Origin: Methanothrix harundinacea
Lineage (GTDB): Archaea > Halobacteriota > Methanosarcinia > Methanotrichales > Methanotrichaceae
Assembly: GCA_002506535.1 (NCBI GenBank)
Contig: DAXT01000005.1
Span: forward strand, 32,209-96,208
Length of the DNA: 64,000 bases
Direction of reading: 5' to 3'
Part shown: positions 1 to 9,136 of the stretch, piece by piece
Layout: each line of letters begins with the position of its first letter
Numbering within the stretch: the stretch's first letter is position 1
Made by a program: the position numbers and the translations under genes
Notes under the pieces: model-generated
Databases searched by the model: none
Told to the model about the DNA's origin: nothing
Seen by the model: only the letters and a program-made list of their open reading frames with translations

Positions 1-188
1 GAAAAATTTATATTGTCTTTGATATATATGATCTGCTGATGATTATGATGACAAAGCTCATCCTCATCATCTCGGCCCTGGCCATGGCGGCGTCAGGGGA
101 CCAGAGGCCGATGGACGGGGAGGAGATGGGTTCAGATCTGCTGCCCCAGAGCAGCGGCGAAGGGGTTCTTTTGGAGGAGATTATTATC

Positions 189-482
189 ATGGAAGAGCTG
201 GAATACAGGGGCGGGGTGGCGAAAGGGTACGTCATACCCATAGGACCCGCAAATATCGTCTTTGCGGTGGGAACGACGGGTATGGTCGGCTGCGGCGCCT
301 TCGACGTAGTCGCTCTGGAGAGGTTCGGCTATCCTGCAGCGAGGGTCAGGCCGACGGGGAGCGGCTCCATCGAGAGCCTAGAGGACCTCCTGGAGGGAGA
401 GGTGAAGGACGCCAACGGACCGGCCGCCGCCCTCGGGGTCGAGGTCGGTATGAGGGGGAGAGAGGCCCTGGACCTCCTCTGA
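189..482 (+). CDS. DUF1805 (YunC-like) family protein
   Basis: A 97-residue protein of the DUF1805 family, of unknown function; the known Bacillus member is YunC. What is seen: the family core, with a hydrophobic strand leading into VGTTGMVGCGAFDVVALERFG and a C-terminal GVEVGMRGREAL segment. The open frame runs upstream to base 39, but that stretch has no family similarity. I chose the ATG at 189 because a GGAGGAGA Shine-Dalgarno sits 8 bases before it. The gene is followed 32 bases later by threonine ammonia-lyase on the same strand and could be cotranscribed with it. No enzymatic role can be assigned from sequence. Confidence 0.8.
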   Translation: MEELEYRGGVAKGYVIPIGPANIVFAVGTTGMVGCGAFDVVALERFGYPAARVRPTGSGSIESLEDLLEGEVKDANGPAAALGVEVGMRGREALDLL

Positions 483-514
483 TCCCGGATACATTTCGAG
501 AAGAGGTGAGATCC

Positions 515-1723
515 ATGATCCCCCTGGATGATATCAGGAAGGCGGCGGCGATCCTGGACGGGAGGGTCATCCGGACGCCCCTCGTCCGATCTGCCACCTT
601 CTCGCGGATGGCGGGGGCGGATGTCTATCTGAAGCTAGAGTGCTTCCAGACGGGGGGCTCCTTCAAGGTGAGGGGGGCGACCTACAAGCTCATTCTGAGG
701 CGAGGGGAGATCGGTCCCGGAGGGGTAGTAGCCGCATCGGCGGGAAACCACGCCCAGGGGGTTGCCCTGGCCGCAGAGGCCGCCGCCGTCCCCGCCACCA
801 TAGTGATGCCGGTATGGGCTTCGATAGGAAAGCAGGAGGCGACGAGAAGCTACGGAGCGGAGGTGATCCTGGCGGGAGATAGCCTCGCCGAGAGCATATC
901 CATCGCGAAAGATATGGCCGAAGACGGCAGGGCCTTCATCCACCCTTACGACGACCCGGATATAATGGCCGGACAGGGGACGATCGGCCTTGAGATCCTG
1001 GAGGACCTCTGTGACCCGGACGTCGTCGTCGTCCCCGTAGGCGGAGGCGGCCTCGTCGGCGGGATAGCCTCAGCGATAAAGGCGGTGAGGCCGCAGACTA
1101 AGATCGTCGGTGTCCAGGCCGCCGCCTGCCCCTCGGCGCTCCAATCCCTCCGGGAGGGGAGGAGGGTTGCCGTCGAGGCGAGGAGGTCGATAGCCGACGG
1201 TATCTCGGTGAAGCAGATCGGCGAGGCGAACTACCCCATAATCCGGGATCTTCTCGATGAGGTCGTCCTGGTGGAGGAAGAGGAGATCGCGCGAGCGGTC
1301 CTGGCCCTCCTGGAGAGGAAGAAGGTCCTGGCGGAGGGGGCGGGGGCTGCGCCCCTGGCCGCCCTTTTGAATTCGAAGTTCGAGGTGCCAAAAGAGGGCA
1401 AAGTCGTCCTCGTCGTCAGCGGCGGAAACCTCGACCCTCCCCTCCTGGAGAGGGTCATAAGGCAGGGGCTACTTAAGAACGGCAGGATAATGCGGTTTTC
1501 TGCCTGCATCGACGACGTTCCCGGCTCCCTCTCCCGCCTCCTGGGCCTTGTGGCGGAGAGGGGTGGAAACGTCCTCTCGATCCATCATTCCAGGGGCGGC
1601 AGAGGCCTATCCCTCTTCAAGACGAGGGTGGAGGTGGAGGTGGAGACCCGGTCCTTCGACCAGATCGAGGATATCGCAGAGGCTCTGAAGGCGAGAGGAT
1701 ACGAGATCAAATTGAGGAGCTGA
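515..1723 (+). CDS. ilvA: threonine ammonia-lyase with ACT domain
   Basis: A PLP-dependent fold-type II enzyme of 402 residues, expected to deaminate L-threonine to 2-oxobutanoate, the first committed step toward isoleucine. Residues 1-320 carry the catalytic domain: the PLP lysine in GGSFKVRGA, the ASAGNHAQG loop, and the glycine-rich phosphate-binding loop VPVGGGGLVGG. Residues about 325-402 form one ACT domain, the layout of the shorter catabolic-type enzymes. GAGGTGA at 504-510 favours the ATG at 515 over the GTG at 506. Many methanogens make 2-oxobutanoate by the citramalate route instead, so the pathway role here (biosynthetic or degradative) is open. Confidence 0.9.
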   Translation: MIPLDDIRKAAAILDGRVIRTPLVRSATFSRMAGADVYLKLECFQTGGSFKVRGATYKLILRRGEIGPGGVVAASAGNHAQGVALAAEAAAVPATIVMPVWASIGKQEATRSYGAEVILAGDSLAESISIAKDMAEDGRAFIHPYDDPDIMAGQGTIGLEILEDLCDPDVVVVPVGGGGLVGGIASAIKAVRPQTKIVGVQAAACPSALQSLREGRRVAVEARRSIADGISVKQIGEANYPIIRDLLDEVVLVEEEEIARAVLALLERKKVLAEGAGAAPLAALLNSKFEVPKEGKVVLVVSGGNLDPPLLERVIRQGLLKNGRIMRFSACIDDVPGSLSRLLGLVAERGGNVLSIHHSRGGRGLSLFKTRVEVEVETRSFDQIEDIAEALKARGYEIKLRS

Positions 1724-1811
1724 TCTCCTGCCGGCCCCGATCCCGGGGTGGGGTCCCGCCTTCTCCCAGACCCGCCTTCTCCCAGAATCTCAACCCATCT
1801 TCCGGAGATCT

Positions 1812-4211
1812 TCAGTCCGATGCTATCGCCTCCACGGGATCGAGGTTCGACGCCCTGTAAGCCGGGTATAACCCTGCCAGGAAGTTGAGGGCTAGGGCGA
1901 AGAGGATCGAGTAGACGACGAGCTGTGGCCGCAGGGTGAAGGTGAGGGGGATGCCGCCGAAGCCTGCAGGTCCGAAGGCGGCGATCAGCCTTCCGGCTGC
2001 GAGGCCTACGGCAGATCCCAGGAGGCCGCCGGGGAGAGCGAGGAGGAGGTTCTCCAGGAGGAATATCCTCAAGATCGACCTTCTATCCGCCCCCATCGCC
2101 ATCATTATTCCTATCTCCCGGGTCCTTCTGCTGACGATCATTATGGTGGTGTTGGCTATGACGAAGGCAGATATGGCGAGGATCATGGAGTAGAAGATGA
2201 GGTTTATCCTCGACTGGGTCCCCACGAACCTCGCGATCTCCCGGCTGTACTCCTCCCAGGAGCTCGTCTCGAGGTTGAGGATGTATCCCAGATCCACCGC
2301 CGCCTCAGGGGCGTCCTCGAAGTCCGAGAGCCGCACGCCGATCTCGGAGACGACGTCCCCTTCACCCACCAGATCCTGAGCTGTCCTCAGGGGCAGATAT
2401 ACAAGGGTCCAATCCTTTACAGTCCCCTTTTCCACGAGCCCCGCCACCCTCAGCCTCACCGTCCTCTCCTTCAGGACGAGGTCGAAGCCGTCGCCGGGCC
2501 TGATATCCAGCGATTCGGCGAGCTTCACCCCCAGGAAGGCCGGGCTCCTCCCGTACCTCAGATCCGAGAAATCTCCCGCCAGGATCGATGCCTGGACTTT
2601 CATGAGGAGTTCTTCGGAAGCGGGGTCGACGCCGATGAACTCCACCCCCTCGACGTTATCTCGGTATCGAGCCGCCCCCTGGCCGACGAGCCTCGGGGAT
2701 ACGGCTACGACCCCGGGGTAATCCCAGATTCGAGCAGCAGTCGTCCTGTAGAGGTGGAGATAATCCTCCCCTTCCTTCGGCTCGATGAGGAGGTGGGGGT
2801 TTTTCTCGATCGTCCCCGCCACGATCTCGGTTCGGACCCCCTCGGTGAGGCCAAAGGACATTATGATCACCCCGACGGCGACCCCCACCGAGATCAGGGT
2901 GAAGGCGGTCCCTCTCCTGTTGGAGATGATGTGCCTCGCCGCCACCCCCGTCTCAAACCCCAGGGTGATACACCTGCAGGCGAGGATCTCCTCGATGAAG
3001 GTCGGCCTCCAGCCCTTCCGCCTCATCTTTTCTCCCTCAGCCCCCTTGAGCGCCTCGACGGGGTCGAGCTTCGAGGCCCGATAGGCGGGGTAAGCCCCCG
3101 CCAGAAGGCTGAGGACGACGGCTAAAAGGACGTAGACGGGGAAGTTGCTGGGGTCTATCACCAGGGGTATGGAGCTGAGCTCCTGCCCCCCGGCGGTCGT
3201 CTCGAACCTGAAGCTTCCAAGGGCGAGGATACCGAGTAGCCCCAGGACGGATCCCAGAAGGCCCCCCAAGAGGCCGAGGACCCCGGACTCGAAGATGAAG
3301 ATCCTGAGGAGGTGGGATCTGTCGGCTCCCAGGGCGAGGAGCATCCCCATCTCCCGGACCTTCTCCAGGACGAGCATGTTCATGATGGCGGCGATGCCGA
3401 AGGCGGCGATGATCATGACAAAGAAGATGGATAGGGACCTCCAGAAACCCCCGACGTTGATAGAGCGTACGATCTCGGGGTTATTCTCCTGCCAGGGGGC
3501 GGCGTTGTAGCCGAGACCTTCGACGGCGGCCGCTACCCGTTCGGCATCGTTTATATCAGAGAGCCGCAGCTCCACGGAGTTTATGAAGTCCCCCTCGTCG
3601 AGGAAATCCCTCGCCGTCCTAAGAGAGACGTAGGCGACGGTCTCGTCGAGGGGGGTTCCCGTATCGAAGATCCCCACCACCCGCAGGTCTGTTCCCCTCG
3701 CTCGGGGGAAGGATGCGTCGATGCGGTCCCCGACCTTCAGGCCGAGCCTCTCGGCGAGGCGGGTCCCGATGACCGCCTTCTTGCCGTCCTGGATATCGAA
3801 GAAGTCGCCCTCCACCATCGATTTGCTGATCTTGTAGATGGCGTCCTCGTCGGCGGGATCGACCCCCCGAAGGAGGGCGTTTCTCCTCTTCTCCTTGAAG
3901 GAGATCGTCGCCTCCGCCGATAGGGTCGCCGAGGCAGAGCTGACCCCCTCGATGGCGCCGACCCTCTCCAGGAGACCCCGGTAGAGGTGGATCTGCTTCT
4001 CCCCCTCCGCCGGGGAGATCCGGACGTGGGGGAGCTTCTCTTCCACGATCTCGGTGAGGAGCTCCTGGGTCCCGTTGCCCAGGGATGTGAATACGAGGGA
4101 TATGGATACGGCCAAGGCTACCGCCGTCACCGACAGGAGCGTCTGGCGCCTGCGGGATATTACGTGCCTTATGGCGACGAATAGCTCGAAGCTGCCGTTT
4201 TTAGGAGACAA
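1812..4211 (-). CDS. double FtsX/LolC-type ABC transporter permease
   Basis: A 799-residue membrane protein consisting of two complete MacB/FtsX permease units in one chain. Each half has an N-terminal membrane segment, an extracellular MacB-like core of about 200 residues, then three membrane segments ending in the signature AGxYPAYRASxLDPVEA (about residues 370-395 and 780-797). Both halves carry the REMGMLLALGADRS / REIGIMMAMGADRR loop typical of the family. Most archaeal relatives are about 380-400 residues and pair as separate chains. No ATPase gene adjoins it. The start is TTG; a TATA-like GGCTATAAACC lies about 29 bases upstream, suggesting a leaderless message, while a GGAGG further upstream would suit an earlier non-canonical start. 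The substrate is unknown. Confidence 0.88.
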   Translation of the reverse strand: MSPKNGSFELFVAIRHVISRRRQTLLSVTAVALAVSISLVFTSLGNGTQELLTEIVEEKLPHVRISPAEGEKQIHLYRGLLERVGAIEGVSSASATLSAEATISFKEKRRNALLRGVDPADEDAIYKISKSMVEGDFFDIQDGKKAVIGTRLAERLGLKVGDRIDASFPRARGTDLRVVGIFDTGTPLDETVAYVSLRTARDFLDEGDFINSVELRLSDINDAERVAAAVEGLGYNAAPWQENNPEIVRSINVGGFWRSLSIFFVMIIAAFGIAAIMNMLVLEKVREMGMLLALGADRSHLLRIFIFESGVLGLLGGLLGSVLGLLGILALGSFRFETTAGGQELSSIPLVIDPSNFPVYVLLAVVLSLLAGAYPAYRASKLDPVEALKGAEGEKMRRKGWRPTFIEEILACRCITLGFETGVAARHIISNRRGTAFTLISVGVAVGVIIMSFGLTEGVRTEIVAGTIEKNPHLLIEPKEGEDYLHLYRTTAARIWDYPGVVAVSPRLVGQGAARYRDNVEGVEFIGVDPASEELLMKVQASILAGDFSDLRYGRSPAFLGVKLAESLDIRPGDGFDLVLKERTVRLRVAGLVEKGTVKDWTLVYLPLRTAQDLVGEGDVVSEIGVRLSDFEDAPEAAVDLGYILNLETSSWEEYSREIARFVGTQSRINLIFYSMILAISAFVIANTTIMIVSRRTREIGIMMAMGADRRSILRIFLLENLLLALPGGLLGSAVGLAAGRLIAAFGPAGFGGIPLTFTLRPQLVVYSILFALALNFLAGLYPAYRASNLDPVEAIASD

Positions 4212-4401
4212 GGCAGAAGAGATCTTGGCCCTCCAGGTTTATAGCCGTTGTCGCCTGGGAGATGAATTTGGAGAGACGAGGCGGAGGATGTCGATAATCC
4301 CGGATAGGCCGGTCTGGAAAAGGGGCCGGTCCGGCGCGGTCCTTGCGGCGCTGGCCTCACCTGCAGGCGCCGGACCGCCCCGCCCGGAGGGGCTAAAGGT
4401 G

Positions 4402-4411
4402 ATATATACCC
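4402..4411 (+). promoter_or_regulatory. putative pgk promoter (TATA box)
   Basis: An ATATATACC element preceded by a purine-rich, BRE-like stretch lies about 50 bases before the TTG start of pgk. With initiation about 25 bases downstream, the leader would retain the GAGGAGGGA ribosome-binding site at 4442-4450. Confidence 0.5.
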
Positions 4412-4455
4412 TGAGTCAACCGATGTCACGGTTAAATCCCCGAGGAGGGAGCCAG

Positions 4456-5673
4456 TTGAAGGATTATCTCACGCTAGACGATTTCCCCCTAGATAACCAG
4501 AGGATCCTGGTCCGGGTCGACGTCAACTCCCCCATGGACCCGGACGGCAAAATCCTCGACGACAAGAGGTTCCGCGGCCACCTGCCGACTTTGCGCGACC
4601 TGGAGGACGCCAGGGTCGTCCTGATGGCCCATCAGAGCCGCGCGGGAAAGAAGGACTTCACCACCCTGGAGGCCCACGCCAAAAGGTTCACCCAGCTCTT
4701 CCGCCGCGAGGTCACCTACATCGACGACATCTTCGGGACCCGGGCCCGGGAGTCGATCAGGGCGATGAAGCCCGGCGATGTCATCCTCCTGGAGAACACC
4801 CGCTTCTACTCCGAGGAGAATATCAGCCGCCCCGCCGAGGATCACGCGAAAAGCCACATGGTCCGAGGCCTCGCCCCGTTATTCGACCTCTTCGTAAACG
4901 ACGCCTTCGCCGTCTCCCACCGGTCCCACCTATCCGTCGTCGGCTTCACCGAGGTCCTCCCCAGCGCCGCCGGCAGGCTGATGGAGAAGGAGATCGAGGC
5001 CCTGGACATGGGGGTCCGGGGAAACGAGCACCCTTCTATATTCGTCCTCGGCGGGACGAAGGCCGACGACTCCATCAAGGTGATCGCCAACGTCTTCAAC
5101 AGGGGGGGAGTCGACCAGGTCCTGGTCACCGGGGTCGTCGCCACCGTCTTCCAGATGGCCTTGGGGCTCGACGTCGGAGAGAGGAACCGGGATTTTGTTG
5201 CGGGGCTCGACTACTCCGAGCTGGTGGACGTCGCCAGAGATCTCATCGATAAAAACCCCGGAAAGATCGTCATCCCCAAAGACGTCGCCCTCGACCAGGA
5301 CGGCGAGAGGCTCGACTTCGCCATGGGGAGGGTCCCGCCAGATCTCCAGATCGCCGACATAGGCCTCGAGACGATCGTCGAATTTTCCAAGAAGATCCGG
5401 GAGGCGAAGATCGTCGTCCTCAACGGGACCGCCGGGATCTTCGAGAAGGAGAAGTTCGCCCTGGGAACCTCTGAGATCCTGAAGGCCTCCACCGAGGCGG
5501 GCTTCTCCATCGCCGGCGGAGGCCACACCACCGCGGCGATAGAGCAGCTGGGGCTCGAGCCGAAGTTCTCCCACGTCAGCACCGGCGGCGGGGCCTCCAT
5601 AAGCTACCTCTCCGGCGACCTCCTCCCCGGTATCGAGGCGCTGAAAAAGGCGGCCCAGAGATTTAGAGCCTAA
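4456..5673 (+). CDS. pgk: phosphoglycerate kinase
   Basis: Reversibly transfers phosphate between 1,3-bisphosphoglycerate and ADP; in methanogens it serves mainly gluconeogenesis. The 405-residue length fits archaeal Pgk. Visible motifs: RVDVNSP near residue 20, the basic-patch region with SRAGKKDF, ENTRFYSEEN, the NDAFAVSHR loop, LGGTKADDSIKV of the nucleotide domain, and GGGHTTAAIEQLG near the end, where His replaces the Asp of the bacterial GGGD loop, as is common in archaea. I chose TTG at 4456 because GAGGAGGGA lies 5 bases upstream and the Pgk alignment starts here; the longer frame back to 4054 overlaps the permease gene antisense and is not Pgk-like. Confidence 0.95.
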   Translation: MKDYLTLDDFPLDNQRILVRVDVNSPMDPDGKILDDKRFRGHLPTLRDLEDARVVLMAHQSRAGKKDFTTLEAHAKRFTQLFRREVTYIDDIFGTRARESIRAMKPGDVILLENTRFYSEENISRPAEDHAKSHMVRGLAPLFDLFVNDAFAVSHRSHLSVVGFTEVLPSAAGRLMEKEIEALDMGVRGNEHPSIFVLGGTKADDSIKVIANVFNRGGVDQVLVTGVVATVFQMALGLDVGERNRDFVAGLDYSELVDVARDLIDKNPGKIVIPKDVALDQDGERLDFAMGRVPPDLQIADIGLETIVEFSKKIREAKIVVLNGTAGIFEKEKFALGTSEILKASTEAGFSIAGGGHTTAAIEQLGLEPKFSHVSTGGGASISYLSGDLLPGIEALKKAAQRFRA

Positions 5674-5750
5674 TTTTAGAGCCTAATGTATCATCGGGAA
5701 TAGGGCGCAATCGATCATCGGGAGGCGGCCGGTCTCTCTCTCGACGGGGA

Positions 5751-6725
5751 TCAGAGGGAAAGATCGGCCCGCAGCGACCTCTTTTCCTTCAGCGCCTCCA
5801 CCACCCTTCTCCTGCACTCCTTGAGGAGATCCTCCAGCGGCCCCGCCGCCTCCAGGGCGGCGGCGCCCCGGTGGCCGCCCCCATCCCCGCCGCGTCCCCT
5901 CGCCACCTCCCCCATGATCGCGGCGAGGTCGAGGCCGGCCAGGACGGCGTCCCTCCTGGCGCGGCCGCTGACCCTGGAGACGTCGCCATGGCCGCCGCCG
6001 ACGAGGGCGACGTCGGCCCCGATCTCGACGAGGGTCATCGCCGACGACCCCTCGAAGGCCCCCACTTCCGAGGAGACGACGACCCAGTCGTCGGTCCACT
6101 CGATCTGGGCCCTGGAGGCGGCCCGCAGGGCAGCGATCCTCCTGGATCTCTCCGTCGGGACCCTCGATAGGACCTCCAGAGCCTCGGCGTACTCGAGCTT
6201 TGTCCTCTCCAGGATCTCGGCCACCGTCCGAAACGAGGATGCTCCAGAGTGCTTGAACCTGCCGGTATCGGTTATTATCCCCACGACGAGGCCCAGGGCC
6301 GCCTCTCTCGTCGGGAGGATATCGCTCCTCTTCAGGATCTCCCATACGATCTCGGCGGTGGAGTCGGCGGGCCTCTGGATGTAGAAGAGAGCGGATTCGA
6401 TCAGGTCCCTATCTCGATGGTGGTCGACGACGGCGTAATCTCTGAGGTTGAAGCCGCCGATCTGTTGCCCCACGGCGGTGTCTACCACCACCACCAGGTC
6501 ATACCCCTGGGGGGATGGGTCTATCTCGATATCCGCCCCCATCGCCGATCGAAGGCTCGCTGCCGTCCTGCTCACCCCTTCCACAGCCCCGATATCGCCG
6601 CCGAAGGCCTCCCGGAGGGCGAAGGCGGACCCCACGGCGTCGGGGTCGGCGTTCCTGTGGCAGAGGTATAGGACCCGATTGTGTCCGCGGATCAGGTCCC
6701 TGAAATCCTCCTCTCGAATCTCCAT
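5751..6725 (-). CDS. DHH/DHHA1 family phosphodiesterase
   Basis: A 324-residue cytoplasmic manganese phosphoesterase of the DHH superfamily (relatives: NrnA oligoribonuclease, c-di-AMP phosphodiesterases). The DHH domain shows CHRNADPDAVGS, the metal-binding DTAV, VVDHHRD and GIITDTGRF. The DHHA1 domain shows VGGGHGDVSRVSGRA and GGHRGAAA near residues 250-290. The start is ATG at 6725 (MEIREEDF), with GGAGGAGAG upstream; the frame extends 32 residues further but without family similarity. It is divergently transcribed from trkA. Because RCK_C domains of potassium channels and transporters can bind c-di-AMP, a role in c-di-AMP turnover is a reasonable inference, but the substrate cannot be read from the sequence. 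Confidence 0.85.
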   Translation of the reverse strand: MEIREEDFRDLIRGHNRVLYLCHRNADPDAVGSAFALREAFGGDIGAVEGVSRTAASLRSAMGADIEIDPSPQGYDLVVVVDTAVGQQIGGFNLRDYAVVDHHRDRDLIESALFYIQRPADSTAEIVWEILKRSDILPTREAALGLVVGIITDTGRFKHSGASSFRTVAEILERTKLEYAEALEVLSRVPTERSRRIAALRAASRAQIEWTDDWVVVSSEVGAFEGSSAMTLVEIGADVALVGGGHGDVSRVSGRARRDAVLAGLDLAAIMGEVARGRGGDGGGHRGAAALEAAGPLEDLLKECRRRVVEALKEKRSLRADLSL

Positions 6726-6876
6726 CCAGGAGCCCTCTCCTCCTGATGATAGAAAAAAGTTCTTTCTTCGTATCCCATGCCGGCAAGAAGAAACCACTCG
6801 AAAGCCTTTTCCCGTCAGCATGTCCTACTAGCCGCTTACGTTGACTCCAGACGGGAGGCTCGTGAGGAGGGATTCG

Positions 6877-8202
6877 ATGCAGATCTTCATCACCGGGGCT
6901 GGAGAGGTGGGCTTTCACCTGGCAAGAGAGCTCTGCGGCGCCTTCGACGTCACCGTAATCGACCAGAGCAGCAAAGCCTGCGACCGTCTGGAGGGGGTCG
7001 ATGCCAAGGTACTCCAGGGGAACGCCGCCGACGCCCAGCTCCTGATGGAAGCCGGGGTACAGGACGCGGATATCGTCGTCGCAGTCACCGGAAACGACGA
7101 GGTGAACATCATCACCTGCATCACCGCCAGCCATCTGGGAGTCGAGAGGACCATCGCCAGGGTCAGCAACCCCGATTACATCGACCAGCCGATGAAAGAT
7201 CGAAAACAGATCGGCATCGGCCTCATGATCTGTCCGGAGCTGGTGATGGCAGAGAGGATCGTAACAGACCTGTACTTCCCCTCCATCATCGAACGCAGGA
7301 GGCTCGCGGGAGGAAAAGGGGAGCTGATAGAGCTGGCCGTCGAAGAGGGGACCCGTCTTCTGGGGCCGATCGCGAACCTCGACCTTCCTGAGAACTGCAA
7401 GCCTGCCGCCATCAAGAGGGGCGAAGAGATCCTCATCCCAAAGAAGGAAGACCCCATCAAGCCGGGGGACCGGCTGATATTGACCTGTGACGCGAGGTCC
7501 ATACCAAAGCTCCGCAGGCTCGTCCACGAGGAGACGGCATCCCACAAGGTGATGATAGTCGGAGGAGGCGTCGTCGGATTTTACCTCGCCAAGTGGCTGG
7601 AGAAGATGGACTTCGATCTGAAGCTGGTGGAGATCGATACCGAACGGTGCCAGGAGCTGGCCGAGGAGCTCCCTGATACCCTGATCCTCAACGGTGACGG
7701 AACCGATATATCCCTGATAAAGGGCGAGAACGTAGGGTCGATGGACGCCGTCTTCTCCGTCACAGGTTTCGACGAGAAGAACCTCTTATGCTCACTTCTG
7801 GCCAAACAGCTGGGTGCCGATAAGATCGTCGCCAGGGTCGACAGGAGCGATTACATCGACCTCTTCGAGATGGTGGGGGTTGACCACGCCATAAGCCCGG
7901 GGAGGGTTACCGTCGAGGCGGTCCTCCGGCTGATAAAGGGAGGAGACGAGATGATCGTCACGGGAAAGGACGAAGCTGAGGTCCTGGAGTTCCGGGCCGA
8001 GAAGGGGGCGAAGATCCTCGGCAAAAACGCCGCCGATAAGATGCCGAAGGGGGCGATCCTCGGCATGATCATGCGCGCAAATCAGCCCATCATCCCAGCC
8101 TCCGATACGGAGGTCAAGGACGGAGACCGGGTCTATATACTCTCTCTTCCCCGGGCGCTCTCGAAGGTAGAGTCCCTCTTCTCCGTCGAAAAAGCCCCCT
8201 GA
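6877..8202 (+). CDS. trkA: Trk potassium uptake regulatory subunit TrkA
   Basis: The cytosolic NAD(H)-binding regulator of a Trk/Ktr potassium channel. The 441-residue protein is a tandem duplication: RCK_N (TGAGEVGFHLARELC), RCK_C, second RCK_N (VGGGVVGFYLAKWLE, about residue 227) and second RCK_C (to the end). Both Rossmann halves keep the GxGxxG-type loop and the acidic residue closing the second strand. I chose ATG at 6877 because GAGGAGG ends 6 bases before it. No TrkH/KtrB membrane partner is in the window, so the channel must be encoded elsewhere. The gene overlaps the 3' end of the convergent UDG gene by 70 bases. Confidence 0.93.
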   Translation: MQIFITGAGEVGFHLARELCGAFDVTVIDQSSKACDRLEGVDAKVLQGNAADAQLLMEAGVQDADIVVAVTGNDEVNIITCITASHLGVERTIARVSNPDYIDQPMKDRKQIGIGLMICPELVMAERIVTDLYFPSIIERRRLAGGKGELIELAVEEGTRLLGPIANLDLPENCKPAAIKRGEEILIPKKEDPIKPGDRLILTCDARSIPKLRRLVHEETASHKVMIVGGGVVGFYLAKWLEKMDFDLKLVEIDTERCQELAEELPDTLILNGDGTDISLIKGENVGSMDAVFSVTGFDEKNLLCSLLAKQLGADKIVARVDRSDYIDLFEMVGVDHAISPGRVTVEAVLRLIKGGDEMIVTGKDEAEVLEFRAEKGAKILGKNAADKMPKGAILGMIMRANQPIIPASDTEVKDGDRVYILSLPRALSKVESLFSVEKAP

Positions 8203-8831
8203 CCTCCGGGGAGATCTGATCCGCCACCGTCGTCGGCCGAGCCTCTCAATATCTTCGCCCTGTATCTCGCGGCCGAGAGGTCCGAGACGAGGGCCCCTTC
8301 GAGATCTCTATTTCTGAGGACCGCTGCTGGATGGAAGGTGACGAGGAAAAGGTCAGAGAAGAGCTGCCCCCGGAGGTTCGTGACCCCCTCGACCCCGAGG
8401 ACCGCCTTCGTCGCAGCGTTCCCCATGAGGATCACCACCTTGGGCCCGACGATCTCAATCTGGGATTCGAGGTAAGGGCGGCACACCTCCACCTCTTCCT
8501 TCTTAGGCCTCCTGTTATCCGGAGGGCGGCATTTAACGACGTTGGTGATGAAAACCTCGGCCCGGTCGATCCCCGCCTCCTTCAGGGCCCGGTCCAGGAC
8601 AGATCCCGCCCTTCCGACGAAGGGCAGTCCCGCCTGGTCCTCGTCTTTCCCCGGAGCCTCGCCGACGAGGAGGAGGCCGGCCCGGCCCGGACCCTCCCCC
8701 GGGACCGTCTTCGTCCTTCCCCCGGCCAAGGGACACCTATAGCAGGTCTTTATCTCTTCTTCGAGGGATATGAGCTCCTGCGACCTTTCAGGAAGCCTCC
8801 TTTTCTCTTTTGAGCTTCGATCTTTATTCAT
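8133..8831 (-). CDS. family 4 uracil-DNA glycosylase
   Basis: Removes uracil from deaminated DNA. The protein (232 residues) shows the [4Fe-4S] cysteines of family 4 UDGs: CYRC near residue 30, CRPPDNRRP and CRPYL in the middle. The active-site loops are present: GEAPGKDEDQAGLPFVGRAG (GExPG motif), NVVKCRPP, and the late TFHPAAVLRN, which contributes the catalytic-site His. The last about 30 residues (GGGSDLPGGQ onward) are low-complexity, exceed the usual family length, and lie antisense to the end of trkA. The start is ATG at 8831 with GGGGTG upstream. Confidence 0.92.
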   Translation of the reverse strand: MNKDRSSKEKRRLPERSQELISLEEEIKTCYRCPLAGGRTKTVPGEGPGRAGLLLVGEAPGKDEDQAGLPFVGRAGSVLDRALKEAGIDRAEVFITNVVKCRPPDNRRPKKEEVEVCRPYLESQIEIVGPKVVILMGNAATKAVLGVEGVTNLRGQLFSDLFLVTFHPAAVLRNRDLEGALVSDLSAARYRAKILRGSADDGGGSDLPGGQGAFSTEKRDSTFESARGRESI

Positions 8832-8900
8832 GCAAGCACCCCTGGGGAACGAAACCTACTTATTCATTTAAGCCAGAAACGGACCTCCAAGGTGGTTATA

Positions 8901-9134
8901 ATGGTTGAATGGACAGGAAGCCTCAGAAAGTTCGACGACTTGTGGTACACCATCGAGAGGATTGTCTACGGAAAGGGGCAGCTTTCCGGGTTCACCTCCG
9001 AAGAGATCTTCGAGAACCTCCGGGACAAATCCTTCTTCAAGAGCCCCGAGGATCTCCACAAGTTCCTGATCGAGAACGACAAAAAGTACAGGCTCAGGGC
9101 CCTGGAGACCGGCGGCTGGGAGCGGTTCTGGTAG
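8901..9134 (+). CDS. small conserved-looking protein, unknown
   Basis: A 77-residue protein that I do not recognise. It is mostly helical in character, rich in aromatic and charged residues (SLRKFDDLWYTIERIVYGKG, then ENLRDKSFFKSPEDLHKFL and a C-terminal GGWERFW). The ATG at 8901 is preceded by AAGGTGG, an acceptable ribosome-binding site; a GTG nine bases earlier would fall inside it. It is convergent with the nucleotidyltransferase gene, whose stop lies only two bases away. Codon use matches neighbouring genes. It has no signal peptide or membrane segment. Confidence 0.7.
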   Translation: MVEWTGSLRKFDDLWYTIERIVYGKGQLSGFTSEEIFENLRDKSFFKSPEDLHKFLIENDKKYRLRALETGGWERFW

Positions 9135-9136
9135 GG

